Part shown: piece by piece, positions 8,354 to 17,197 of the stretch
Numbering within the stretch: position 1 is the first letter of the stretch
Layout: every line of letters starts with the position of its first letter
Source of the DNA: Streptomyces sp. Tu 3180
GTDB taxonomy: Bacteria; Actinomycetota; Actinomycetes; Streptomycetales; Streptomycetaceae
Reading direction: 5' to 3'
Length of the DNA stretch: 64,000 nucleotides
Assembly: GCF_009852415.1 (NCBI RefSeq)
Contig: NZ_WOXS01000002.1
Location: 2,502,501-2,566,500 of the forward strand
Program-made: the position numbers and the translations under genes
Notes under the pieces: generated by a model
Seen by the model: only the letters and a program-made list of their open reading frames with translations
What the model was told of the DNA's origin: nothing
Database searches by the model: none

Positions 8354-9775
8354 GTGCTTGAGCCCACGTACCAGGCGGACGTCGTCGTGGTGGGAGCCGG
8401 GGTCGCCGGACTCTCCGCGGCGCGACGGCTGACCAGCGCAGGAGTCACCACCGTGGTCCTGGAGGCCGCCCCCGGGGTGGGCGGCCGCATGACGACCGAG
8501 AAGGTCGACGGCTTCCGGCTCGACAGAATCGGACGGCCGCTGTCCACGGCGTATCCCGAACTACGGCTGACCCCGGGCCTCGACGGGCTCGTCCTGCACC
8601 CCTTCGCGCCCGGCGTCCTGCTGCACAGCGACGGACGTCACCACCGCGCGGGCGTGCGGGCCGGGGCACGGGACGGAAGGGCCGCCGGGAGTACCCGCAG
8701 CGCACGGGGCGCGCTCCACGCGGTGCGCGCCCTGGCGAGCGTCCCACGGCCGGCTCCCGGCCCGCGCAGGCCGGTGGCCGTGCCCGGACGGCAGGTGTCC
8801 GTACCGCGCGGCCGCACCGGCGCCCCGCTGGGCACGGCGGTCGACCGGGCCCGCCTGGGCGCGGCGTTCACGAAGCTGGCGGACACCCCCGTGGAACGGC
8901 TGCTGGCCCGGCCGGAGTCGACCGCCGCCGAGGCCCTGGTGGCCCGGGGCCTGCCCGCCCGCACCATCGACGGTTTCCTGCGTCCGCTGCTCGCCGCCCT
9001 GCTGTGCGACCCGGACCTCACCACCTCCAGCCGGTGCGCGGACCTCGCGCTGCGGGCCTTCGCGAGCGGGCGGCTGTGCCTGCCGGAGGGCGGCGCCGAG
9101 GCGCTGCCCGAGCAGCTGGCCCGGACGCTGCCGCCGGGCACGGTGCACACGGGGGTCAGGGTCACCGCCGTCTCGACGACCTCGGTGACCACCGCGGAGC
9201 ACGGCGAGTTCCGCTGCCGTGCGGTGCTGATCGCCACCGACGCACGCGCCGCCGCCGAGCTGCTGCCCGGCCTGCGCGTACCGGACTTCCACCCGGTGAC
9301 GGTGGTGCACCACACGACCGACGAGCCGCCCGCGACCGGCGCCTCGCTGCTGCTCGACGCCGACCGGGGCGGCCCGGTCGCGCACACGGCGGTGGCCAGC
9401 CGGGTCGACCCGACCCGCGCGCCGGCCGGCCGCACGCTGGTGTCCTCGACGGTCCTGGGCCCGCCCCCGGACCGGGTGGACACGGCCGTGCGCGTGCACC
9501 TGGCCCGGCTGTACGGGACGTCGACCGCGCGCTGGGAGACCCTCGCCGTGCACCACACCGCCGAGGCGGTGCCCGCCATGCGGCCCCCGCACGATCTGCG
9601 CCGTCCGGTGCGGCTGCTGGCGGGCCTGTACGTGTGCGGCGACCACCGGGACACCGGCACGGTCCAGGGCGCGCTGCACTCGGCCCACCGCGCCTCGGCC
9701 GCGATCCTCGCGGACCTGGGCACGGACCGGCCCCTGCACACGGCGGACCCCCTGCCGACGGCACGGGCGGCCTGA
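8354..9775 (+). CDS. FAD-dependent amine-oxidase/phytoene-desaturase-like oxidoreductase
   Basis: The 473-aa product starts with a Rossmann FAD motif, VVVGAGVAGLSAARRL (residues about 11-26), followed by VVLEAAPGVGGRMTTEK, the ADP-ribose contact region of the flavin amine oxidase superfamily. The C-terminal flavin segment is LYVCGDHRDTGTVQGALHSA. The middle, around residues 95-160, is rich in Arg, Gly and Pro and poorly conserved. The substrate is unknown. GTG 8354 is well placed after GAGGAGGGG. The upstream 220 bp carry the promoter, and a hairpin at 9820-9848 separates the gene from the convergent regulator. Confidence 0.88.
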   Translation: MLEPTYQADVVVVGAGVAGLSAARRLTSAGVTTVVLEAAPGVGGRMTTEKVDGFRLDRIGRPLSTAYPELRLTPGLDGLVLHPFAPGVLLHSDGRHHRAGVRAGARDGRAAGSTRSARGALHAVRALASVPRPAPGPRRPVAVPGRQVSVPRGRTGAPLGTAVDRARLGAAFTKLADTPVERLLARPESTAAEALVARGLPARTIDGFLRPLLAALLCDPDLTTSSRCADLALRAFASGRLCLPEGGAEALPEQLARTLPPGTVHTGVRVTAVSTTSVTTAEHGEFRCRAVLIATDARAAAELLPGLRVPDFHPVTVVHHTTDEPPATGASLLLDADRGGPVAHTAVASRVDPTRAPAGRTLVSSTVLGPPPDRVDTAVRVHLARLYGTSTARWETLAVHHTAEAVPAMRPPHDLRRPVRLLAGLYVCGDHRDTGTVQGALHSAHRASAAILADLGTDRPLHTADPLPTARAA

Positions 9776-9819
9776 CCGCGGACCGCCGGACCGCGAACGG
9801 CCTGACGCCCGCGGCGGCC

Positions 9820-9848
9820 CCGCGGGCCGGATCCCCTCCGGCCCGCGG
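9820..9848. terminator. bidirectional terminator
   Basis: A 12-bp perfect stem (CCGCGGGCCGGA / TCCGGCCCGCGG) with a 5-base loop lies between the convergent oxidoreductase and TPR-regulator genes. Confidence 0.75.
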
Positions 9849-9853
9849 GCGGG

Positions 9854-11317
9854 TCAGCCGTAGGCCGCGACCTTGTCGCGGTAGGTGCGCACGGGGGCCG
9901 CGTCGCGGTAGGGCTCCAGCCGGCGTTCGAAGTCCCGGACGTACTCCACCGCCCGCACGGACCGCATCTCCGCCGCCTGCCCGGCCGCCTCGGCGGCGAG
10001 CTGGCAGGCCTGGTCGAGCTCGCCCAGGCCGAGGCGGGCGGTGGCCAGGACCACCCGGCAGAACAGGCGGCTGCGGGCGTGGCCCGGGGCGCGCAGCCGC
10101 AGGGAGCGCTCCGCGTGCTGGGCGGCGGCGCGGAACTGCTGGAGGTCCCGGTGGCAGTGCCCGAACTCGTCGGCGAGCTGCGCCTCGTCGAAGCAGCGCG
10201 CCCAGTGCGGCACCTCGTCGCCGGTCCGGGCGCTCTCCAGGGCGCGCTCGGCGCGCGCCAGCGCGGCGGTGCAGGCCCGCACCTCGCCGAGCACCGCGTG
10301 CCCGCGCGCCTCGGCGGCGTGCAGCAGCGCCTGGACCACGGGCGGCGCGGAGCCCCCCGCGCCCTGCTGGGCGACCCGCGCGAGCTGTACGGCCTCCCGC
10401 CCGTGGCCGAGGTAGACGGCCTGCCGGCTCATGGTGACGAGCACGTACGCGCCGTAGGCCCGGTCCCCGGCCGCCTGCGCGAGCCGGAGCGCCTGCACGA
10501 AGTAGCGCTGGGCGAGCCCGTGCGCGGCGATGTCGTACGAGGTCCAGCCGGCCAGCCGGGTCAGCTCGGCGACGGCCGCGAACAGGCGCCGGCCGGTCTG
10601 CTCGCCGTAGGTGCCGCGCAGCATCGGCTCGCACTCGTGCTCCAGGTAGCGCACCAGGGCCTGGCGGGCGTGGCCGCCGCCGTAGGCGTCGTCGAGGGTG
10701 CGGAACAGCTCGCCGACCGAGCGCAGCGCGGCGATGTCGCCGCCGGTGACCCGCTGGCCGGGGCCGCGTTCGGCCGTACCCCGCCGGCGGGCGCCGGGTT
10801 CCGGCGGGCCCGGGGGGCGGGAGGACGGGCGGCCCTGGGCGGGGACGCGGACCGGCGGCTCGGCGCGGGCCACCTTCTCGTCCGCGCGGCCGATGAGCCA
10901 GTCCCGGCTGGGGACGACGAGCCCCGCGGAGGTGAAGGCGATCTTGCGCAGTTCGGCGTGGCTCCCGGAGTCCTTGCGCCACAGCCCGCTGACGATGTCG
11001 ACGGCCTCCTCGGGGGTGGCGGCGAACTCCAGGCCCGCGTACACGGGGGCGCAGGCGTCCAGGCCGAGGTCCTGGGCGGTCAGGCGCCGGCCGAGGCGCC
11101 GGGTGAAGACCTCGGCGATGAGCGCCGGGGTGGTGCCCCGCGGCTGCTGTCCGCGCAGCCAGCGGGTGACGGACGTCTTGTCGTATCTCAGGTCGAGCCC
11201 GTGTTCGAGACCGAGCTGGTCCACGCGACGGGCGAGTCCCGCGTTGGAGAACCCCGCTTCTGCGATGAGCGCGGCGAGCTGTCGGTTGGGGGTGCGCTGC
11301 GCGGGTCGTTCCGTCAT
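9854..11317 (-). CDS. TPR-containing regulatory protein (NsdA-like)
   Basis: This 487-aa cytoplasmic protein has an N-terminal helix-turn-helix-like region (residues about 10-65; LARRVDQLGLEH, DKTSVTRWLRGQQPRG). A low-complexity Pro/Arg linker follows (about 150-195), and then a long alpha-helical stretch rich in tetratricopeptide-like repeats. The layout matches the Streptomyces family that includes NsdA, a negative regulator of differentiation and antibiotic production. I assign the family, not the same gene. The ATG at 11317 is the only reasonable start. A GGAG-like sequence lies about 12 bases upstream, which is rather far. The gene is divergent from lipB with a 287-bp shared promoter region. 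Confidence 0.82.
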   Translation of the reverse strand: MTERPAQRTPNRQLAALIAEAGFSNAGLARRVDQLGLEHGLDLRYDKTSVTRWLRGQQPRGTTPALIAEVFTRRLGRRLTAQDLGLDACAPVYAGLEFAATPEEAVDIVSGLWRKDSGSHAELRKIAFTSAGLVVPSRDWLIGRADEKVARAEPPVRVPAQGRPSSRPPGPPEPGARRRGTAERGPGQRVTGGDIAALRSVGELFRTLDDAYGGGHARQALVRYLEHECEPMLRGTYGEQTGRRLFAAVAELTRLAGWTSYDIAAHGLAQRYFVQALRLAQAAGDRAYGAYVLVTMSRQAVYLGHGREAVQLARVAQQGAGGSAPPVVQALLHAAEARGHAVLGEVRACTAALARAERALESARTGDEVPHWARCFDEAQLADEFGHCHRDLQQFRAAAQHAERSLRLRAPGHARSRLFCRVVLATARLGLGELDQACQLAAEAAGQAAEMRSVRAVEYVRDFERRLEPYRDAAPVRTYRDKVAAYG

Positions 11318-11604
11318 CTGCGGTGCGGTCTCCTGCCTTCCGGCTCACGGTGTCCCCGGTCGCCTGTGAGCAGCCCTTATGGCCTCATGGACGGCGCGAA
11401 TGTAGCGGAGAGTGAGCAACCGGTCGCACATATCGGCAGACATTCATTCGATCGTGTGAGGAATGATCCAAAAGCTGACAGGTGAGGGCGCGTCCGCCGA
11501 GCCGTCCCCGGCCCCCCACGGCCGCCTCTTCCCCGCCGGTCGTACGGTCGTACAGTGGCGTGGGCGCCTTTCGCGCCTGACGACCTTCTAGGGAGGCGCT
11601 TGCC

Positions 11605-12453
11605 GTGAGTGAGTTGCGGTTCGTCCGGATGGGCTTCGGGGCCGAGGCCGTGGACTATCGGGTGGCGTGGGACGAGCAGCGCCGGGTGCACGCGGCGCGG
11701 TTCGCCGACGAGGTCCCCGACACCGTGATCCTCCTGGAGCACCCCCCGGTCTACACGGCCGGCCGGCGCACCGAGGACGGCGAGCGCCCCCTCGACGGCA
11801 CCCCGGTCATCGACGTGGACCGCGGCGGCAAGATCACCTGGCACGGTCCCGGCCAGCTGGTGGGCTACCCGATCCAGAAGCTGCCCCGCCCGGTGGACGT
11901 GGTCGCGCACGTCCGGCGGCTGGAGGAGGCGCTGATCCGCACCTGCGCGGAGTTCGGCCTGGAGACCACCCGGGTCGAGGGCCGCAGCGGGGTGTGGGTG
12001 CTGGGCGACCCGGTCGAGCGGCGCCCGGCGCAATACGGAGGGGCGGCGCGCAGCGCTTCGGCCGAGGGCGGCGGCGGGCGACGGGCGGGCCTCTCCCTGG
12101 ACTTCGACCCCCGGCTGAACGACGAGGAGTTCGACCCCCGGCTCAACGGCCCGGAGTACGCGCCGTCCAACGCCGGGCAGCGCCGCGAGGACCGCAAGAT
12201 CGCCGCGATCGGCATCCGCGTGGCCAAGGGCGTCACCATGCACGGCTTCTCGCTGAACGTGAACCCCGACAACCAGTGGTTCGACCGGATCATCCCGTGC
12301 GGCATCCGCGACGCGGGCGTCACCTCGCTGGCGAACGAGCTGGGCCGCGACGTCACCGTCGACGAGGTGCTGCCGGTCGTGGAGCGGCACCTGCGGGACG
12401 TCCTGGAGAACGCGGAGCTGAAGCCGCGGGAGATCGAGCGGGCGACCGCCTGA
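11605..12453 (+). CDS. lipB: lipoyl(octanoyl) transferase
   Basis: LipB moves the octanoyl group from octanoyl-ACP to the lipoyl domains of E2 subunits and GcvH, the first step of de novo lipoate assembly. Visible motifs are [53 protein letters not shown] and IIPCG. The acyl-binding Cys is Cys232 and the catalytic Lys is Lys198. At 282 aa it is longer than E. coli LipB (213 aa) because a stretch of roughly 55 residues lies between the SGVWV segment and Lys198. That stretch is Gly/Arg-rich and includes a tandem nonapeptide, FDPRLNDEE then [12 protein letters not shown] 11605 follows GGGAGG. lipA lies 104 bp downstream. Confidence 0.96.
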   Translation: MSELRFVRMGFGAEAVDYRVAWDEQRRVHAARFADEVPDTVILLEHPPVYTAGRRTEDGERPLDGTPVIDVDRGGKITWHGPGQLVGYPIQKLPRPVDVVAHVRRLEEALIRTCAEFGLETTRVEGRSGVWVLGDPVERRPAQYGGAARSASAEGGGGRRAGLSLDFDPRLNDEEFDPRLNGPEYAPSNAGQRREDRKIAAIGIRVAKGVTMHGFSLNVNPDNQWFDRIIPCGIRDAGVTSLANELGRDVTVDEVLPVVERHLRDVLENAELKPREIERATA

Positions 12454-12557
12454 CCGAGGGGAACGGGCGCCGGCTCTCGGAGGTCGGCCTCACGCCGGGC
12501 CCATCAAACCCGGGCGTACCCTGGTGTACGCCGAAGAATCGAAGCTAGGGAGCCGAC

Positions 12558-13523
12558 GTGTCCGCAGTCGCACCCGACGGACGCAAGATGCTGCGCCTGG
12601 AGGTCCGCAACAGCCAGACCCCCATCGAGCGCAAGCCCGAGTGGATCAAGACCCGGGCGAAAATGGGTCCCGAGTACTCCAAGATGCAGAGCCTCGTCAA
12701 GAGCGAGGGCCTGCACACGGTCTGCCAGGAAGCCGGCTGTCCGAACATCTACGAGTGCTGGGAGGACCGCGAGGCGACCTTCCTCATCGGCGGCGACCAG
12801 TGCACCCGGCGCTGCGACTTCTGCCAGATCGACACGGGCAAGCCCGAGGCCCTCGACCGTGACGAGCCGCGCCGCGTGGGCGAGTCCGTGGTCACCATGG
12901 ACCTGAACTACGCCACCATCACCGGCGTCGCCCGCGACGACCTGGAGGACGGCGGCGCCTGGCTGTACGCCGAGACCGTGCGCCAGATCCACGCGCAGAC
13001 GGCGGACCGGGAGGCCGGCCGCACCAAGGTCGAGCTGCTCGCCCCCGACTTCAACGCGGTCCCCGAACAGCTCGAGGAGGTCTTCTCCTCGCGCCCCGAG
13101 GTCTTCGCGCACAACGTCGAGACCGTGCCCCGGATCTTCAAGCGGATCCGCCCCGGCTTCCGCTACGAGCGCTCCCTGAAGGTGATCACCGAGGCCCGCG
13201 ACTACGGCCTGGTCACCAAGTCCAACCTGATCCTCGGCATGGGCGAGACCCGCGAGGAGGTCAGCGAGGCGCTGAGGCAGCTGCACGACGCCGGCTGCGA
13301 GCTGGTCACCATCACGCAGTACCTGCGCCCGTCGGTGCGCCACCACCCCGTCGAGCGCTGGGTGAAGCCGGCCGAGTTCGTGGAGCTGAAGGAGGAGGCC
13401 GAGCAGATCGGCTTCTCCGGCGTGATGTCCGGCCCGCTGGTCCGCTCCTCGTACCGCGCCGGCCGCCTGTACCAGATGGCCGTCGAGAAGCGGGGCGCGT
13501 ACGTGGCCTCCCAGGCCGTCTGA
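12558..13523 (+). CDS. lipA: lipoyl synthase (radical SAM)
   Basis: LipA inserts two sulfur atoms into protein-bound octanoyl groups, completing the lipoyl cofactor needed by the AceE-containing complex. The 321-aa sequence has both iron-sulfur clusters: the auxiliary-cluster cysteines Cys56, Cys61 and Cys67 in [12 protein letters not shown], and the radical-SAM cysteines Cys82, Cys86 and Cys89 in CTRRCDFC. The conserved Arg-Ser-Ser of the auxiliary cluster is in [10 protein letters not shown] near the C-terminus. GTG 12558 follows CTAGGGAG. It is probably cotranscribed with lipB, although the 104-bp gap could hold its own promoter. Confidence 0.98.
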   Translation: MSAVAPDGRKMLRLEVRNSQTPIERKPEWIKTRAKMGPEYSKMQSLVKSEGLHTVCQEAGCPNIYECWEDREATFLIGGDQCTRRCDFCQIDTGKPEALDRDEPRRVGESVVTMDLNYATITGVARDDLEDGGAWLYAETVRQIHAQTADREAGRTKVELLAPDFNAVPEQLEEVFSSRPEVFAHNVETVPRIFKRIRPGFRYERSLKVITEARDYGLVTKSNLILGMGETREEVSEALRQLHDAGCELVTITQYLRPSVRHHPVERWVKPAEFVELKEEAEQIGFSGVMSGPLVRSSYRAGRLYQMAVEKRGAYVASQAV

Positions 13524-13707
13524 CACGGCGTCACCGGGCCCGCCCCGCACCGGGCGGCGTGACGTGTGAATTCACGCACAAGGACCTACCGGCTGGTAAT
13601 GGCCGAGAGCACGCGGTCCCGACCGTCCTCGCAGATGAGGGCAGCGGTCGGGGCCGCGTCCGCGTTCCGGCCCCGCCCACCGGGCTTCACGCCTGTTTGA
13701 CCGGTCG

Positions 13708-13723
13708 GTCACGCCCTGGTAAC
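13708..13723 (+). promoter_or_regulatory. GlnR-type box upstream of the small protein gene
   Basis: GTCAC-n6-GTAAC fits the Streptomyces GlnR half-site pair gTnAc-n6-GaAAc. It is followed by a further imperfect repeat (AGTGAC, then ATCAC after 6 bp). It lies about 70 bp upstream of the gene at 13790. Confidence 0.65.
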
Positions 13724-13789
13724 ACCAATCAGTGACCCTGGAATCACACCACGTACACCCGTACCCGGAGACTGAGGGGGACCTCCGCC

Positions 13790-14005
13790 ATGCAGGCCGC
13801 TCCCGTCCGCGCCACCGCCATCCCGTCCTTCACCACCGCACTGCGCGCCGTCGAGGCGCTGCTCATGAGCGGCGGTCAGCGCACCGCCCGCCGCAACGCC
13901 TGGACGTCGGTCCTGGAGGACCGCCGTCGCGCCAGGGACCGGGTCGAGGCGCAGCGCGTCCTCGAGCAGACGGCCCAGGTGCCGCCCCTGACCGTCCGCC
14001 CCTGA
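13790..14005 (+). CDS. small GlnR-regulated-type protein (SCO2195 family)
   Basis: This 71-aa protein begins MQAAPVRATAIPSFTTALRAVEALLMSGG and has a basic, helical second half (ARRNAWTSVLEDRRRARDRVEAQRVLE). I recognise it as the short protein between lipA and glnA in Streptomyces, named after SCO2195. It is annotated as GlnR-regulated there, and a GlnR-type box is indeed present at 13708-13723 here. The start ATG is preceded by GAGGGGG. No membrane segment, signal peptide or known domain is visible and its function is unknown. Nitrogen-responsive expression is an inference from the box and neighbourhood. Confidence 0.82.
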   Translation: MQAAPVRATAIPSFTTALRAVEALLMSGGQRTARRNAWTSVLEDRRRARDRVEAQRVLEQTAQVPPLTVRP

Positions 14006-14106
14006 CCACCGGCTCCCGCTCCCCCGGCACCCGGCCGCGGGCCCGCCGTTCCCCGTGCCCCGCACTTCCCCCGGGCACTGCCGTCGTCCGCGCTTCCCGG
14101 GGCACG

Positions 14107-14112
14107 TAGACT
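14107..14112 (+). promoter_or_regulatory. -10 element, probable leaderless promoter
   Basis: TAGACT stands 7 bp before the ATG at 14120 and there is no Shine-Dalgarno sequence. Confidence 0.6.
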
Positions 14113-14119
14113 TCGTGGC

Positions 14120-14821
14120 ATGGCGAGGAAGGAAACCGCAGCGGACGCTGCGAACCCCGGGCGACTGAAGCAGATCGCCCTGACCTACAAGATGACCCGC
14201 AGGGCCGACAAGAAGATCGGTCTTGTGCTCGCGGCTGTCGGAATCGTCACCTTCGGTGTCTTCCTCGCGATCGGTTTCTTGATCGGTCACCCCATCTATC
14301 TCGGCATCCTGGGCTTCCTGCTCGCCTTCCTCGCGACGGCGATCGTGTTCGGGCGCCGGGCCGAGCGGGCCGCCTTCGGGCAGATGGAGGGACAGCCGGG
14401 CGCCGCCACGGCCGTGCTCGACAACATCGGCCGGGGCTGGACGACCACCCCCGCGGTGGCGATGAACCGCAACCAGGACGTGGTGCACCGCGCGGTCGGC
14501 AAGGCCGGCATCGTGCTGGTCGCCGAGGGCAACCCGAACCGGGTGAAGAGCCTGCTCGCGGCGGAGAAGAAGCGGATGAACCGCATCGTCGCGGACGTCC
14601 CGGTGCACGACCTGATCGTGGGCACGGGCGAGGACCAGGTCGAGCTGAAGAAGCTGCGCACCACCATGCTCAAGCTGCCCCGCGTCCTCACCGGCCCGCA
14701 GGTCACCGCGACCAACGACCGGCTGCGCGCCCTGGGCGACCTGATGAGCAACATGCCGCTGCCCAAGGGGCCGATGCCCAAGGGCATGAAGCTCCCGAAG
14801 GGCGGACCGAGGGGCCGCTGA
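14120..14821 (+). CDS. DUF4191 integral membrane protein
   Basis: The 233-aa protein matches the actinobacterial DUF4191 family. A basic N-terminus (LKQIALTYKMTRRADKKIG) is followed by two adjacent transmembrane helices (about residues 35-57 and 60-77) and a soluble basic C-terminal domain. The tail is rich in Lys, Pro, Met and Gly (PLPKGPMPKGMKLPKGG). The family is conserved next to glnA and lipA in Streptomyces and mycobacteria, but its role is not known. A -10-like TAGACT 7 bp before the ATG suggests a leaderless mRNA. The gene is followed by an exceptionally long perfect hairpin. Confidence 0.9.
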   Translation: MARKETAADAANPGRLKQIALTYKMTRRADKKIGLVLAAVGIVTFGVFLAIGFLIGHPIYLGILGFLLAFLATAIVFGRRAERAAFGQMEGQPGAATAVLDNIGRGWTTTPAVAMNRNQDVVHRAVGKAGIVLVAEGNPNRVKSLLAAEKKRMNRIVADVPVHDLIVGTGEDQVELKKLRTTMLKLPRVLTGPQVTATNDRLRALGDLMSNMPLPKGPMPKGMKLPKGGPRGR

Positions 14822-14832
14822 GACCCCGCAGG

Positions 14833-14890
14833 CACGCGCACGTGGAGGGGGCGCCCGGATCACTCCGGGCGCCCCCTCCACGTGCGCGTG
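14833..14890. terminator. bidirectional terminator with 27-bp perfect stem
   Basis: The arms 14833-14859 and 14864-14890 are exact complements (27 bp) around a TCAC loop. The hairpin separates the convergent DUF4191 and RDD genes and has no T-tract. Confidence 0.85.
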
Positions 14891-14902
14891 GGCGGGTGCG
14901 CG

Positions 14903-15370
14903 TCAGATCCGCACCTCGACCGTGCGGGCGAGCCGGTCGTGCAGGCCGCGGCCGTCGCGGTCCCAGATCAGGGCGGGGACGGCGAGGCAGAGCAGGGCCG
15001 AGCGCAGCAGGCCGCGGCCCGGGCTGACCTGGCCGGTGCCGAGGGCGACCACGCGCAGGCCGAACAGCCGCTTGCCGGGGGTGAAGCCGACCGTGCCGAC
15101 GGTGAGGACGCTCAGCACGAAGAACACCAGCAGCGCCCAGTTGCCCGTCACCTGGTCGTAGCCGTCGGTGATGAGACCGTATGCGATCAGGACGCACAGG
15201 GACCAGTCCACGGCGAGGGCGCCGAGCCTGCGGCCCGGCCGGGCGAGGGAGCCCGGCCCCTCCTCCGGCAGCCCCAGCTGCTCGCCCCGGTATCCGAACT
15301 CGGCGCCGGCGTCTTCCATGGCCGCGCGCGGCCCGGCCAGCCACGATCCGATTGCTCGCCTGTTGTCCAC
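14903..15370 (-). CDS. RDD family membrane protein
   Basis: This 155-aa protein begins with about 45 mainly polar residues followed by the RDD core. The core has an RRLGALAVDWSLCVLIAYGL helix, a second helix (WALLVFFVLSVLTVGTVGF), the GKRLFGLRV motif and a third hydrophobic stretch ending WDRDGRGLHDRLARTVEV. RDD proteins are small membrane proteins, some of which act as ion antiporters; no substrate can be assigned here. GTG 15370 is the start. A -10-like TACCGT 6 bp before it (15382-15377) predicts a leaderless transcript. The gene is divergent from glnA. Confidence 0.87.
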   Translation of the reverse strand: MDNRRAIGSWLAGPRAAMEDAGAEFGYRGEQLGLPEEGPGSLARPGRRLGALAVDWSLCVLIAYGLITDGYDQVTGNWALLVFFVLSVLTVGTVGFTPGKRLFGLRVVALGTGQVSPGRGLLRSALLCLAVPALIWDRDGRGLHDRLARTVEVRI

Positions 15371-15376
15371 CCGTCC

Positions 15377-15382
15377 ACGGTA
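15377..15382 (-). promoter_or_regulatory. -10 element, probable leaderless promoter of the RDD gene
   Basis: On the minus strand TACCGT stands 6 bp before the GTG start at 15370. Confidence 0.5.
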
Positions 15383-15445
15383 CTGCGCCCGGACATGACC
15401 GGGGGACGCAGGGGTGTTCCGGGGCTACCGTGGGGAAGGGGCCGG

Positions 15446-15483
15446 TTAACGCGTGCGAAACAAATGGGTCACGCCCGAGAAAT
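15446..15483 (+). promoter_or_regulatory. tandem GlnR boxes of glnA
   Basis: Two half-site pairs are visible: TTAAC-n6-GAAAC (15446-15461) and GTCAC-n6-GAAAT (15468-15483), 6 bp apart. They fit the actinobacterial GlnR consensus gTnAc-n6-GaAAc repeated twice. They lie about 100 bp upstream of glnA. Confidence 0.85.
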
Positions 15484-15580
15484 GACCCGTCCCTAGGGTC
15501 GAGTGCAGCGTGTGCCACCCGCACTGGCCGCACGAACGATCTACCACCCCGGCGGGACGGTCGGGAGTAGGAGGAGCTGG

Positions 15581-16990
15581 ATGTTCCAGAACGCCGACGA
15601 GGCCAAGAAGTTCATCGCGGACGAGGACGTCAAGTTCGTCGACGTCCGCTTCTGCGACCTCCCGGGTGTGATGCAGCACTTCACGGTGCCTGTCGACGCG
15701 TTCGACCCGGACGAGGAGCTGGCCTTCGACGGATCCTCGATCCGTGGTTTCCAGGCCATTCACGAGTCCGACATGGCGCTGCGCGCGGACCTCAGCACCG
15801 CCCGTGTCGACCCGTTCCGCCGTGACAAGACGCTGAACATCAACTTCTTCATCCACGACCCGATCACGGGCGAGCAGTACTCCCGCGACCCGCGCAACGT
15901 GGCCAAGAAGGCGGAGGCCTACCTCGCCTCCACCGGCATCGCGGACACCGCGTTCTTCGGTCCCGAGGCCGAGTTCTACGTCTTCGACAGCGTGCGCTTC
16001 AAGACGTCCGAGAACGAGTCCTTCTACCACATCGACTCCGAGGCGGGCGCCTGGAACACCGGTGCGCTGGAGGACAACCGCGGCTACAAGGTCCGCTACA
16101 AGGGCGGCTACTTCCCGGTCCCGCCGGTCGACCACTTCGCCGACCTGCGCGCCGAGATCTCCCTGGAGCTGAACCGGGCCGGCCTGAAGGTCGAGCGCCA
16201 GCACCACGAGGTGGGCACCGCCGGCCAGGCCGAGATCAACTACAAGTTCAACACGCTGCTCGCCGCCGCCGACGACCTGCAGCTCTTCAAGTACATCGTC
16301 AAGAACGTCGCCTGGCGCAACGGCAAGACCGCGACCTTCATGCCGAAGCCGATCTTCGGTGACAACGGCTCCGGCATGCACGTCCACCAGTCGCTGTGGG
16401 CGGGCGGCGAGCCGCTGTTCTACGACGAGCAGGGCTACGCCGGGCTGTCGGACATGGCCCGCTACTACATCGGCGGCATCCTCAAGCACGCCCCGTCGCT
16501 GCTGGCCTTCACCAACCCGACGGTGAACTCCTACCACCGCCTGGTGCCGGGCTTCGAGGCCCCGGTGAACCTGGTGTACTCGCAGCGCAACCGCTCCGCC
16601 GCGATGCGCATCCCGATCACCGGTTCGAACCCGAAGGCCAAGCGCGTCGAGTTCCGCGCCCCGGACGCCTCCGGCAACCCGTACCTGGCCTTCTCGGCCC
16701 TGCTGCTCGCGGGCCTGGACGGCATCAAGAACAAGATCGAGCCGGCCGAGCCGATCGACAAGGACCTCTACGAGCTGGCCCCCGAGGAGCACGCCAACGT
16801 CGCGCAGGTCCCGACCTCCCTCGGCGCCGTCCTCGACCGCCTCGAGGCCGACCACGAGTTCCTCCTCCAGGGCGACGTCTTCACGCCGGACCTGATCGAG
16901 ACGTGGATCGACTTCAAGCGCGCGAACGAGATCGCCCCGCTGCAGCTGCGTCCGCACCCGCACGAGTTCGAGCTCTACTTCGACGTGTGA
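15581..16990 (+). CDS. glnA: glutamine synthetase type I
   Basis: The 469-aa enzyme makes glutamine from glutamate, ammonia and ATP. GSI signatures are DGSSIRGF (residues about 49-56), the metal-binding [11 protein letters not shown], the ATP region [18 protein letters not shown] and the Glu-containing NRSAAMRIP segment. The adenylylation tyrosine is present as Tyr397 in [11 protein letters not shown], so the glnE product encoded 31 kb away can modify it. ATG 15581 was chosen because GGAGGAGC precedes it and it gives the conserved [12 protein letters not shown] start, although an upstream in-frame extension is open. Two GlnR boxes lie in the promoter. A hairpin follows. Confidence 0.98.
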   Translation: MFQNADEAKKFIADEDVKFVDVRFCDLPGVMQHFTVPVDAFDPDEELAFDGSSIRGFQAIHESDMALRADLSTARVDPFRRDKTLNINFFIHDPITGEQYSRDPRNVAKKAEAYLASTGIADTAFFGPEAEFYVFDSVRFKTSENESFYHIDSEAGAWNTGALEDNRGYKVRYKGGYFPVPPVDHFADLRAEISLELNRAGLKVERQHHEVGTAGQAEINYKFNTLLAAADDLQLFKYIVKNVAWRNGKTATFMPKPIFGDNGSGMHVHQSLWAGGEPLFYDEQGYAGLSDMARYYIGGILKHAPSLLAFTNPTVNSYHRLVPGFEAPVNLVYSQRNRSAAMRIPITGSNPKAKRVEFRAPDASGNPYLAFSALLLAGLDGIKNKIEPAEPIDKDLYELAPEEHANVAQVPTSLGAVLDRLEADHEFLLQGDVFTPDLIETWIDFKRANEIAPLQLRPHPHEFELYFDV

Positions 16991-17060
16991 CGGACGGGGC
17001 CGGGTGACCCGGGCGGGACCTCACCCGGCCGCTGTTCCGACCCGGTGCCGGGAGCACCGT

Positions 17061-17096
17061 GAGGGCCGCCACCCCGTGACCGGGGTGGCGGCCCTC
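17061..17096. terminator. glnA terminator
   Basis: A 15-bp perfect stem (GAGGGCCGCCACCCC and complement) with a 6-base loop lies 70 bp after the glnA stop. Confidence 0.8.
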
Positions 17097-17197
17097 GCCG
17101 GTTGGTCCGGGTTCCCGCCGCCGGCGGGGGAAGCGGCGATGAGTTTCCGGCACCCGGGGAGTCTCCTCTCCGTCGCCGACATCACCGGGAGGAAACC

